Origin: Trichoplax adhaerens
Lineage: Eukaryota; Placozoa; Uniplacotomia; Trichoplacea; Trichoplacidae
Assembly (NCBI RefSeq): GCF_000150275.1
Contig: NW_002060994.1
Location: forward strand, 9,866 to 45,087
Reading direction: 5' to 3'
Length of the DNA stretch: 35,222 nt
The notes beneath the pieces were generated by a model that ran no database searches, was not told where the DNA came from, and was given only the letters and a program-made list of their open reading frames with translations. Below are positions 10,001 through 20,452 of this stretch, one piece after another (within the stretch, counting starts at the first letter, position 1; the number at the start of each line of letters is the position of its first letter). Both the position numbers and the translations under genes were made by a program.

Positions 10001-12202
10001 AACTGAGCATTGCTTATGTTGTATTAATGTCCAGGTTCTACCTGTAGGTAAACAGGGGCCTTGAATCTGAAAAGCTGTCATGCTGTAACATTTCTCCCAA
10101 TGCTAAAATGGCACCTTCTAAATCTATGTACAAAATATTTCTAATAGAAGATCTCAAGAGTCTGATTATTGTGGAGATTTCTTATTGTAATAAGAACTGC
10201 CATCTTTATAAAGACAGTCTGAATCATAGTCATATCGTTACAATGGTGAGTAAAGAAAGCCCATTTCCTAAATATTAGAGAGTAATCTTTGATGGAATGG
10301 AGGCCAAAAGCTCGTCAGAAACCTTCTGGGTTATCACGACTCCTGCTAATTTATTCCAGATAGAAATTTATATCACCAGAGCAAATTATTTTCAATACAT
10401 CATTATGAATAGCAGTATTAGACTCTAATTTAAGAAGCAGTAGCTTAAATATAACGATTTAAAGCCTTAAATTAAAATTTTTCTGATGCAGAGAAAAGAC
10501 TTTGACAATATTAATGAAAACGTCTGGATAAACTATGAAGTCCTAAATGTTAATAGAGAAAAATTTAAATGCAAATTTGAATACAGAAGATGTGATAACA
10601 TCCTCATATGCATTCTCTGGTTATCAGAAACGGTTAGCAGCCGAAATTGAAATGCTATATTGCCTAAATGCTGTATCAGTTAATCTATTCATTGCTATAT
10701 TTGGACGTCTTGGCAACAAGCTAAAACCATTACGTAAACTTATTACTCTTCTGCCATAGGTACTAAAATTTAATGTGCTTGCTTACGAAACTGGAGATAT
10801 ATTAGCCACACTCGAGGATGATTCTTATTACTCTACGTTCGTCTATCATGATGAATTTAGTTTTGTAATATATTGCCGAACATCAAGTAAAATGCACTAT
10901 ATCAAGGTATTAAATCATACAATGAATTTAAAATTACTTTATAAGCATAATCTTTCTAGAAGATTTTGGAGAATTTGCGGATTCTATCAATGTATTTTAG
11001 CTTCTTTTGAGGAAGGTATCAGTCCTTATTATACGAAGCTATAAAATAATGAAGTATGATCTAAGTATTAATCAATAACTTAAAATTTATACTCACTTAA
11101 AACGACAAATGACGAAGCAAACAATGAAATACTGCTTTCAACCTGTTAAAAAAGAAGTATTGAATATTAGTATTTCCATAAATCTTACTACCGTATGCTA
11201 GGAAATAACTCAAAGCCATTGGGACAGTAGTATTCATGATCTAATTGGCGACAAGCAATTCTCAAAACGTGCTCAAAACCGCAGTAGTCGGAATTTTTTG
11301 TGTTCTTATACTTTCTTAATGGACGAACACTGTTTATTTACCGTACTGAATTAATTCTTAAATAGTTTATATCTTTTCAATAACTAGGTCTATGAATTTG
11401 AATCAGACAAAATTATGGTTAAACAAACCAATTTAACGACATGTAACAAAGCGACTACGTACCTTTGTTATCTGTCAGTAACATCTCATTGCGTTAGTCC
11501 CTCTAACTTCATCGATATTGATGATTCAGAACACCTGAAAAATTATTTTGAACAAAAATATATTGGATGGGTAAGGAAAAATCGGGTAATCTTTGCAATT
11601 GAAAATTATTATCATGTTAGATCTAACGGAAGTGTTCACTGATATATGAGCACCATAAGAAGATGGGTTTCTAATTACTTTTATCGCATTCATTTGAGGC
11701 TTTATAAATACTGCAGCCGCCATATAAAATATCTGTTATAACACCAACTTTTTACTTTTCCGTATTTTGATCTAGTTACGAAGTCTACCGAAATCAGTTT
11801 ATTTTTATGTGCGCATAAAGGAGGACTTCGTGGTAAACAAATATCAAATTGACCGTAAATACTTTTTACGCAACACTAATAAGGCAAGAATTAGCCTGAA
11901 TGTGCTCTTACTTTTATATTTAGGTTTATGACAGCCAGCAATCAGTTCGAAGTATAGGATATAGAGAATGCAGCATAAATATTCCCTTGGATGCAAGATA
12001 TGCAAAAACTTTGACCAAGAATTTTGTAATTTATCTGTATGGTGGTAAAATTTATATACATCGCAAGGAGAAAATGCAACTTGTACAGGTTATTCACTCA
12101 CCTGTGACGGCATCGCTTATTACAGTAAAATGTGACAAGAATGAAAGCCTACTCATTAGTCGTGATATTCATCATCAGTATTCATTTTTTAGTAGAATAT
12201 GA
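2664..12202 (+). CDS. Apaf-1-like NB-ARC/WD40 STAND ATPase with a novel N-terminal domain, 19 exons
   Basis: Exons by eye: 2664-4065, 5884-6102, 6244-6372, 6512-6666, 6787-7244, 7359-7674, 7756-7940, 8020-8173, 8319-8438, 8685-8864, 8975-9136, 9290-9622, 9693-9962, 10048-10245, 10492-10632, 10760-10906, 11202-11342, 11388-11570, 11924-12202. All introns are GT-AG and all phases agree. The frame stays open to TGA at 12200, about 1,723 residues. Seen: Walker A GIGGGGKT (about 506-513), Walker B ILFIFDDLWD (591-600), sensor-like IIISRNKT, GLPL (674-677), LHD (793-795), then WD40-like strands. Known: Apaf-1 and Dark have this order, normally after a CARD, and assemble apoptosomes. Inferred: a cytosolic signalling ATPase. 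The start ATG has A at -3 and an in-frame TGA 18 bases upstream. Least certain are the exon 1 to 2 join, the 8319, 8685 and 11202 acceptors and the 45-base last-but-one intron. Exon 10760 could read on to about 11010. Confidence 0.8.
4288..4293 (+). terminator. Possible intronic poly(A) signal
   Basis: AATAAA lies 167 bases after the in-frame TAA at 4119-4121, inside the 1.8-kb first intron. Use of this site would yield a short mRNA for the N-terminal domain alone. Confidence 0.3.
5884..7244 (+). other. NB-ARC nucleotide-binding region (exons 2-5)
   Basis: The acceptor TTTCTTTAG at 5883 opens the linker GIPDTPAEMYITRKEF, close to the Apaf-1 linker that enters the alpha/beta ATPase. Exon 2 holds the P-loop (5997-6020). 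Exon 3 is a helical segment rich in Leu. Exon 4 has Walker B with paired Asp (DDLWD) and a sensor 1 strand ending in SRNKT. Exon 5 has CQGLPLMISL, the GxP motif of the helical domain, followed by the start of the winged helix. Introns here are 114-141 bases. The Lys and Thr of Walker A and both Asp of Walker B are present, so ATP binding should be intact. Confidence 0.85.
7359..7940 (+). other. Winged-helix end and superhelical arm (exons 6-7)
   Basis: Exon 6 opens with HAILHDLMVDHL, matching the LHDLxVDFL stretch of Apaf-1, where the His contacts the bound nucleotide. It continues as amphipathic helices. Exon 7 carries a Leu-rich helix pair followed by an ExARERRK segment where Apaf-1 passes from its helical arm to the first propeller. 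The 7675 donor (AAA|GTAAAT) rather than the one at 7719 keeps the phase and avoids a stop in exon 7. Confidence 0.75.
8020..12202 (+). other. Degenerate WD40 propeller region (exons 8-19)
   Basis: About 770 residues in twelve exons. After the first, these exons begin and end in phase 0 and have lengths of 120-333 coding bases. WD-type strands are visible: EFWEVWDLNEGK (exon at 8685), FKCWKV (across 8864/8975), IWDVKSL (9290) and ETGDILATLEDD (10760). Repeats are strongly diverged and most GH and WD dipeptides are lost. The length would allow two propellers like the 7- plus 8-bladed sensor of Apaf-1. Exons of one phase favour duplication or loss of blades. The region probably holds the protein inactive until a ligand binds, as the WD40 part of Apaf-1 does with cytochrome c. 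Confidence 0.7.
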
Positions 12203-12235
12203 AATTTTTATTGGTTTTCTTCGCAGACCTGGTAG

Positions 12236-12241
12236 AATAAA
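12236..12241 (+). terminator. Poly(A) signal AATAAA of the STAND gene
   Basis: A canonical AATAAA lies 34 bases after the TGA at 12200-12202. It supports that exon as the last one. Confidence 0.5.
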
Positions 12242-14295
12242 TTCACGTAACTTTGAAAGGTTGAAGAATTTAGGATTTTTACACTGGTCAATAACGAAAA
12301 ATTTAGATTCACGTTCGTTATTTACTGCCACGAGTACTACAGCTGGAAACTATACCAACCATTATTTTTTAGCCTAAAAGTGACATAAATACAGAGTATC
12401 ATCTATTGCAGTGTAGATACGGAGTGAATCATGTTTAATGTTGTCGTAAGAATTTAAATTTACTGGATAACAAGTTTCTGCAATTCATAAGTATGTAGCT
12501 AGTCTCAAATTTAATTGACGTTATTAGATTAACACGAAGATCACTTTACCAGGGATCCTAAATTCCAGTGTTACATAATAGAATTATCTTTGATTGCTAT
12601 TAACTTGACTATTACCAGCTGATATTATATACTTATTGTGATTTCTATACACATTTAATCGTTCTAAAATGAGGAACTAATCTTCTAATCACAAATTATG
12701 CCTTTTTGCACAAGAGGATTTCGTAATGAAAAGCCGCACCTAAATACTTAAGCGATTTAATCTTCATTAACAACTGATTTAGAATGAAAAATTTAATCAT
12801 CCGTACGCCAAAGTAAACTTTTCATCTCTTTTGTAATCTGAATAAAAATCAGCTGAAATGTAGTTTTCAACTTACACTCATAAATGATAACTCGCAGATA
12901 GCCAACCAACGATAAGTGTTTAGCAAAAAATACACAGTATCATGAAACTTTCTCTTGATGGATTTTATCATTACGAACGAATAGATAAGAATAAATAACC
13001 TTCCGTATCAAACTAATGATGTACTGGTATAATATATAATAAGTAACAATCATTCGAATACGCGATCGATATTATTAAGCACACTAGATACGCACCACAA
13101 AGGTATCACATTTAAAGTTAAAATATGTGATCCCATGCAATGGGATATGAACACAATCAGGAAATCAATTAAAATTGATGCAAATCTGATGATAATACTC
13201 GATGTCATAAACTCGTGAATAATTTATTAGTTTTAATAATAAAGTTATTTATGATAATCTAGTATTTAGCGTTAAAGTACTTCGTTTTCTGGACTGTTTC
13301 TGAAAGCCTTCCTTCGTAATTTTCGTTAGCAGCACAATGCAAACCTTAGCGGCATGGAATAAACTTTTTTACTCAGTTAATTCTCATCAGATCTAGAGTC
13401 GTCGAATGAAGATTACAATTTAAGATATTACTTCTTTGACGACTTCTAAACATGGAACATAATTAAGAGGCTTGTGCCATTAACCCTTCAAAGCAAAACT
13501 TTCATGTTTTAATTTAATATAGGATAGATATACGAAATTGCAAATGAAGGCAAAATCTATCAACAACTCATATTGTACAGTATTGAGATACAAAGGAAAG
13601 AATTTACTTTAAATTGTATTTGATAATCACCTTTTGTAATGTTCCTAGCTCATTCTTTGCAACTTGAGAATGAAGTAGTCGTACGGTATTCATAGACTTT
13701 ATTAGATTAGGCTACAACTTCATTTATAAGTGTACAAGTTTTACCACGCAAAGTTAACAAAATTCGAGAAGAGAAATCTCTGACATACTTTACGAAATAT
13801 AAACGATCTTTCCGGAACTCAAAATTCTAGAAGTGAATAAGCAGAAGATAATGAGTTTAAACTACAGTTTATCAATCTAGTGAATGAATCTATTTTATCG
13901 GACCCCTAATCTAACGTTAAATGAAAATTTCTATTTGGCCCTTCATGATAAGTGAAGTAAAAAAAGATTTTATAGCCCTCTAGATATTACACCAAAAATT
14001 TCCGTCATGAGTGCCGCATAATTCTTAATCTGTCCACCCAAAGAAAGATTAAAATTGTGGCAATAAACATAGTCAATTTCTAACATTAACTTACTCAATT
14101 ACTTAAAGATTAAAAGTTAAAGAACTACATAGAAATATTATATGCGTTGTAACGTTACTTTAGGGGTATGCAGCTAAAGAGAGTGTTGTGCCAAAAGTAG
14201 AATTGTTTCCTTTCGATGCAGTATTTAACGCATCGACGCAGATCAATCTTTTAAATTTATTCGTGAATGTTGAATTTTCTAACGTCAATAACTGA
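12242..14295. other. No gene recognised
   Basis: AT-rich DNA, stop-dense on both strands. A 60-codon open stretch continues from the STAND gene's 3' end to 12377, but it lies past the poly(A) signal and in another frame. Nothing else is recognisable. Confidence 0.5.
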
Positions 14296-15195
14296 GATAT
14301 TCCAGTTTTCAAAAAAGCTTCTTCCACCCATGTCGTACAAATGCGCTTAAATAGAAGTTACCTTTGACGAAGAGTAATAAAAGTGTTACAGTCACAAAAT
14401 ATGCGGGAAGATCAGAGTTGCCATCCAAATAGGCAAGACGTTTTGTTACAAGTCTGCGAAGGGCGAGTGGAACAAGAACATGAAGGATTAATTACACATC
14501 CTCCTTCTGTTAAAGTAGTAGCAGACCATCACAAAATTATCGCTGAAGTATTTGGAAATCCTATAAACCCGTCTTAACTTGCAGTGCGGGCTATTATTTC
14601 ACTAACATAAGATATTGTTAACGAAATTAATAATCAAGTCGTTCACCGAACAAATGGACAAGTACGCGAATAGATCAGTGTTGACGAACTGGTAGAGGCC
14701 AGCACGATGTCATTCCAACGAGTAATTGAACACATTTTTACCGGTAGGAAGAATGCCTCCTCATAGCCTAAAGCTCAAAGCTAGGTGCGTATTTATATGG
14801 CTGAGAAACATTGACAAGAAAAATGGTATCCTTAATGATACGCGAATTCAAGTCACCTATACACATCGATATACTATTTAGGGTAGGATTATGACTCAAG
14901 GTGCACATCAAGGAAAGATAGCCATGATACCTCGAATCAAAATAACGCCTTCTGACAATGAATTGCCTTTCATGTTCGCAAGATTAAAATTTCTGTACGA
15001 TTAGTATTCGCAAATACAGCGAACAAATTATAATGCCAAACTCTCGATAAAATTGGCCTGGAATTATCAACTCAATTCTTTACTAATGTATTGCCTTATG
15101 GTGCATTCTCAAGAGTAAGACATGCGCCCTCAGCAATTATTACTACAAATCGGAAATTCAAAAGTGTAGTCTTTGAGCAGGTTTTTCGAACTTAA
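14296..15195 (+). mobile_element. Helitron helicase relic (C-terminal half, Pif1-like SF1B)
   Basis: Three blocks in two or more frames match the C-terminal half of the Helitron Rep/helicase. The first (from 14296) has a stop at a Trp codon, then the NMR motif, then a Pro-Pro-Ser segment and an EVFG-N-IN stretch at about 14400-14580. The second (about 14753-14980) has PPHSLKLK, LRNIDKKNG and an MIPRIKITPSD block. The third (about 15040-15195) has the IGLELSTQFF strand and the SRVRHAPSAI motif VI. Stops and at least one frameshift show it is dead. The rolling-circle Rep domain, the 5' TC end and the 3' hairpin-CTRR end are not seen here. Helitron proteins nick and unwind DNA during rolling-circle transposition. 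Confidence 0.72.
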
Positions 15196-17559
15196 CTATG
15201 AGATTTCATGCCTTAAGTGCATACATAATTTATATACGGGACATCAACACTGACGGCAATACGCTTATATGCTAGCGCTTCCTGAAATCTTTTCACGCAT
15301 TCATGGATTATCACGCAATGAGCGGGTACTTTACTCGTTCGATGTTTATAATATTGCAGTCAAGTTTTACGGCATGTATTTGGTAGCGGTATTTAGGGTC
15401 AGATGGAAAAGTCTACAACTTGTATTTGATGTTATTTCCAAAATAATGATAAATTTTACAGTATTGTAAGCCGCTATAGGTTATTACCTCGCTATAACTC
15501 GATATCGATGCATGGAAATTTGAATTTAAAATTGAAGAAAAGAACCAGTAGATTGATTCTCTCACTCAACTGATAAATTGTACTAACTCTAATCCTACAA
15601 TTCTAGGTCACCAATAATTTCCAGTTGAGATTGGTTGCAAATCGCTAAATATATTAGAGCAAAAAGTTGCTACTTCACTCATACGGCATATTGATATTAA
15701 TCCATAAATTGTATAGAAGACATGAATTTATTTTGTCTTACCATCATATTAATTCGAATAAATTCGCTTGATCTTATTTAAAATTTAACAGAGAATTTTC
15801 GCCTCTTGCAATTCGTATTTCTTGAAACTAAAGACTTATCTTGAGACCTGTTATATTGCTAAGCCACCATTCAGACTTTCAATATTACCGAGCTGATGCT
15901 ACGGCAAATTTTTGTCTAGTCGAAGTTTGTATATGTACAGATAACATAGTTTTGCAATCCTATATACGTGATGATGATCAGCCGCTGGGCCTCCTTTGAT
16001 AAGAACATCGAGGTAGCAAAAATAAGTATTTAGAGTTTAAAATTAAAAATTCTGTATTTCGTTTGGTTGCATACTTAAATAATATACCCATGCAAGTTTT
16101 ATCAACATTTTAACAAACTGTAATTGAGGTATAATTATATGTAGGGACTATCCGAAAAAACGAGTAGTCCTTGCAATATACTAAACCAAGTATACTTAAC
16201 TTCACTCATTCTACTAAATTAATCAGAAATGCACTAATTTGATTAAAATGTGGCTGCTAACTAATAATCTTCCAATTTAGAGCTGAAATATGTAATACGT
16301 ACAACAACAAGCACGTCAAAAAGTATTAGTTTCTTGATCCATTTGAAACCAAAACTACACTACGATTATAAGTGCATCTTCTTGGAATCAAGAAAATAAT
16401 AGATGTGACACCGCAAGCGTGTGTGACTTTACAATAATCGGTTTTTAGATATTATACTTACGGTTTTTAAAGAGACTGTCATAATCAGCAGGCCGATTTA
16501 TGATCGTATGGCAACTCCTATGCCTCACTGTCAGTCCCACAAAAAGGTACTGCTGAATTATATTCTATTCGAAACTCATAAGGTACCTTAATGTTTCAAA
16601 TTTTACTAATTAGCGTGCTGATACTGAGAATGAGATTATACCACAAATCCAATATACTGTATAATGTTAAAGGTAAATTAGTATCGGTAAAGAAACTAAT
16701 TGAAAAATTGTACCTGATATACAGTATAATGTTGCAAGATCTGACATAGGTACAAGGAACAAATACTGTCCACTAAGAATGATAAATTAAATGGCGGCTC
16801 AAGCAACAAACCACACTTCTGGTTACTAAGATGATATCTATGTTTATATCTATATTATCTATAATATCGCACGCATAGAAATATGAAAAATGAAGGGTTA
16901 CAAAGTAATTTTGTCTTGCAGTGCAATAAAATTACCTTAGTGATACACCACAATTTGTAATATGGCAAAAGATTTATTAGTCCAGCCTGCTTTACTGCAC
17001 CTAAATAATCTTGCAATGTTGAAAACTTTATTAATGCTAGCGAGCTAAGAAGGTGCTTAATTCTAACATCAACAAAGAAAATAAAATGGGATGTAACGAC
17101 ATTATCTTACGAACATTATAATACCTGCCTACTATAGCATTTCATATCTAGACTTCAAGACCTATTCAAAGTATCACCTATTACAGTTATCATTTCAGTT
17201 TAATGACAAAAAATGGTTTTCTAATAATTTACATAAAGTCCTCCACATCCCTTACTGGTTTGTCCTTACGGACAAATAATTATAATCTGTTCAACATCAT
17301 GCGTAAATCTTTTTACCCATATAAAAGACTAAATAAGTTACAGATTTTTATATCATGCCAATCATATGCGATATTGTAACAAGACGAAATATTAGCAACG
17401 ACTTAGTGAATTAGAAAGAAAATTGTTGAATATTTGTTATTTATTAAGGAAATATCTTAGAATACCATTTTATTAAAATACTTATTTTCATAGTAATTAA
17501 ATGTGGCATTCCTTTACTCTTATCCATGAAACACTTTCCGAGAAATTTAAATTTCTAGA
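15196..17559. other. No gene recognised; one short direct repeat pair
   Basis: AT-rich. A 66-codon ORF at 15269-15469 has no recognisable features. Two 17-base copies of a sequence centred on TATAC(T/A)GTATA lie at 16652-16668 and 16717-16733 with one difference. A perfect 7-bp hairpin with a 4-base loop is at 17259-17276. Confidence 0.5.
16652..16733. repeat. Direct repeat pair around TATACWGTATA
   Basis: ATATACTGTATAATGTT at 16652-16668 recurs at 16717-16733 with a single T-to-A change. Each copy contains the near-palindrome TACWGTA that is common across the window. Confidence 0.6.
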
Positions 17560-17695
17560 TTTATTTTCGAAATAAATTAAACCTGCATAATGTAAAACCA
17601 CGAAAGCAAAACTAACAAATACTACCAAACGATTAAATAGCTAAGTGGACACTGGAACACTTTACCTTATAGTTTTAGCATTACCTTATTCAGCC

Positions 17696-18445
17696 CTAAT
17701 AATCTACAAAATCATCCAGTAAATCGGGCTTAATTATAATTTTTTTGGTTTTGTTACACATATAAAAATTGGACAAAAAATAGAAGCGACTATAAAAGCG
17801 AACCACTAAGTATAATATCAACTGTTGTTTATCAACGATCAGAATTCTGTAGTATTTAGAGTCTCTTCTAACGTGAAGGCTAAGAATTTCTGTTGGATCT
17901 GATAGCCGTTCTAGTCTACAATTTTCTAAATTGAGATCTCCGCATTTATCGGTAAAACTTTTATCAAAATGCATAACAAAAAATGATAGAAGACTTTGAC
18001 TGTTAATGTCATAAACAAAATCTGCAAAATTCTTTCGGCAGTCATCGCCATTATTAGGTCCGATTGCAAAAGTTTTATATATTGCTGGATAAGTTGGGTT
18101 TCCTGAAGTATCTTCATAATTACCAAATTGAAGTGTTCCAAATACATAATAGAGCTCTGATGGGCCATTTTCATTTTCGATCAAGGCTTCCATAATCTTA
18201 CTAAATTGTTTACGTAATTTCAGATACAACGGATCAGCTTCATCTTTTATATTCTTCATATTTTTAACAATTTTATCCAAGATTCCATAGTAGCATTCAA
18301 GTTTCGTTTGTGAACGTATCATATTGCTTACAATTTTAAGATGTAAATCTAACCAAAAGCATTCATCTTTTCCATGTAAATGACTAGATTTATCGCCAAG
18401 AAACAATTCAACAGCATTTCGCAACTCTTTCTCCAAATAATCCAT
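17696..18445 (-). CDS. Unrecognised family, member A (249 residues, single exon)
   Basis: An intact intronless ORF. I choose the Met at 18443-18445 because the frame then aligns with the start of the paralog at 20453. An upstream Met at 18485-18487 adds 14 residues with no counterpart. The two proteins share the N-terminal motif GKDExFWLDLHLK (about residues 25-37) and the C-terminal motif FYxRxYFxSNF, then KPDLLDDFV. The middle is more diverged and this copy is shorter there. There is no signal peptide and no clear membrane segment, though a Leu/Ile/Val-rich strand precedes the FYxR motif. A possible poly(A) signal lies at 17560-17565 on the minus strand. I do not recognise the family. Function unknown. 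Confidence 0.65.
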   Translation of the reverse strand: MDYLEKELRNAVELFLGDKSSHLHGKDECFWLDLHLKIVSNMIRSQTKLECYYGILDKIVKNMKNIKDEADPLYLKLRKQFSKIMEALIENENGPSELYYVFGTLQFGNYEDTSGNPTYPAIYKTFAIGPNNGDDCRKNFADFVYDINSQSLLSFFVMHFDKSFTDKCGDLNLENCRLERLSDPTEILSLHVRRDSKYYRILIVDKQQLILYLVVRFYSRFYFLSNFYMCNKTKKIIIKPDLLDDFVDY

Positions 18446-20400
18446 GACGTGAATGACCCAACATCGCAAATTCGTTTTGTATGGCAAAATGTTAAATGTA
18501 CGGTAATTATAATTGGCTATGTTTGTAACTTACGGCATTGAGTTAATTGTAGATGGAAACATCTGCTTATTTGGGCTTATTATTTTAAATATATTTATCA
18601 ACATGTTATTCATTAAGATTAACTTTTAAACATTCAAGAAACCCAACTAAGGATTTTCTTGTCTTTACGGTACGATACCGTACCTCGATTGCTAAGCGTA
18701 TTTGCTTGATACTGATAACATGCTGTTATGTTCACTTTTTATGATACACTGCTATTATTTTCTGCAGTTAAAAAAGGAAGTCTTTAAAATTTCTCTAAAG
18801 TGATCAAAATTTATGTGTAAGCATATCATAACTCCGAAGTTAGACTTGGGTTTATTTCCTTTAATTTACTATAACTTGCACGTAAATTGCTGAGTTTGCA
18901 CCCCATTAAACATTAGCTATCATGCATAGTTTAATGAAATAAAGTTGTACATCAACCGCACAGTGCATCGGGCTCCAGTTAGTTCACATTTACCTACTGT
19001 GCCACTGCTATACACTGAAGACAAGGCCGACATTCAGTGAGACTTCTTCACGTTACTCATCTACGGTCATTTTCGAGACCAGAAATGCAATATTTTATTA
19101 TTCAATCTCTGGTTGATGTAGCAGAAAAGTAGACATATTTATGCAATTATGTTAGCAATGCAAGTACGTGATTTGGCTAGTTAATGAGAGCTTGGAATTC
19201 ACATTTCGCTTGATGCAGTAACTAAAATTGATGCATTTTTAAAATTTGCAGAATATTACAGTACTATACCTCATCTTCAGTCTTAAATTTGGCAAAATAA
19301 GGCGCAGCAACCCTATAACTCATAACTGAAATACTTTTATTTACTCATAGATTATTCAGTTACAGAATCATCAGTATTTAAATATGCTGTAGTGGTATAT
19401 AGGCATTCGTAGATAGCTATATACTATAATTCGACGAACGCTTGTTGAAATGAAGTAGCTGTTTCATTACAATATATATAATTGTTATGCAAATTCAGTT
19501 AAATTAAAATGATAGTAAAAATGTCTTTATCTTTACACTCGATGCACTGTGCTATTATCATTGCTATATTTCTACGCTTCATTTAGTACTCCTAAAGCAA
19601 TAGGACATATAATATACGCCAATAAGTAATTGTGAACGATAGCAAGTTAGTAATAGTAATATAAATATCATGTATGTTAGTTTACGTTCGATTACGCTAT
19701 GGTGAGGCATTTCAAATGTTTTTTTCAGGGATATCTAACTATAAAGTAAAAAAATAATATTGTTTTTCGATATCCCACGATAATCTTTCAATTAAAGGTA
19801 AAATGCATATTAAGGATAACACATTATTCTGTAGGAAATGCCATTTACAAGACTATACTGGATACTGTATTGATTAAGAAAAAGTACCAGTATATCACAA
19901 TACAGTATTATAGCCAATAGGAAGCAATTTCCAAACTTAAGACAATTCACAACGCCAAACGAATTGCGTAGTGTCCAATTACGTCAAGTTCTATCCCCAG
20001 TTTTAGAACAACCTTACATTCAACGTTTTCAGTTTACAAGAACTACCTCTCACGACTGTAAATTGATATTATGCTCCATATTTATTGGAAATTTATGTTT
20101 ACAATTATAATTTCATTTCCAAGGACACTTAATTTGCTCAATTAGAGAGTCAAGAACAGCCTGAATGGTGAAGTGTAGCATGCCATGCCGAAGGATACGA
20201 AATAAGAAACTCGTGGATGTGACTACTTATTTATCGCTGCAGGAGTAGCTAATATTAACGTTTTCCATAAAGATTGTTATCAGAAGCATGGAATCTAGAA
20301 AATTTCAAAACAAACAAGTTCAAATAAGTACATATTTTTTTCAAAGCAACTAGGATCAACGTCATAAATAACGAAGAAATAAGTAACGTCGTATGTGCGT
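18446..20400. other. Shared upstream region of the paralog pair
   Basis: No gene recognised. The two 5' flanks do not visibly match each other. It contains a perfect 11-bp inverted repeat (19862-19872 with 19898-19908) built around ATACTGTATTG. Confidence 0.5.
19862..19908. repeat. Perfect 11-bp inverted repeat (hairpin)
   Basis: ATACTGTATTG at 19862-19872 and its exact complement at 19898-19908, with a 25-base spacer. It may be the centre of a small decayed MITE-like element. Confidence 0.6.
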
Positions 20401-20408
20401 TATATATA
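20401..20408 (+). promoter_or_regulatory. Possible TATA box of paralog B
   Basis: TATATATA lies 45 bases before the ATG. The setting is AT-rich, so this is weak evidence. Confidence 0.25.
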
Positions 20409-20452
20409 ACTAAGTTAAATAAAACGAGCTACAAAGATAGGTAAATTGTCCG

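Noticed and set aside
10279-10440. An extra WD40 exon between 10245 and 10492
   Set aside because: It would need a 33-48 base intron and has no phase-0 donor before its stop. Direct joining of 10245 to 10492 is clean.
10547-10759. 70-codon ORF as part of the STAND gene
   Set aside because: It is in another frame. The frame that keeps phase 0 from 10492 to 10632 gives WD-like strands, and 10633-10759 is then a normal intron.
12132-12377. 81-codon ORF as a final exon of the STAND gene
   Set aside because: It overlaps the last exon in another frame and continues beyond the poly(A) signal, and the acceptor at 12226 puts the phase-0 frame into a stop at once.
17926-18174. 82-codon minus-strand ORF
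   Set aside because: It is an out-of-frame shadow of paralog A.
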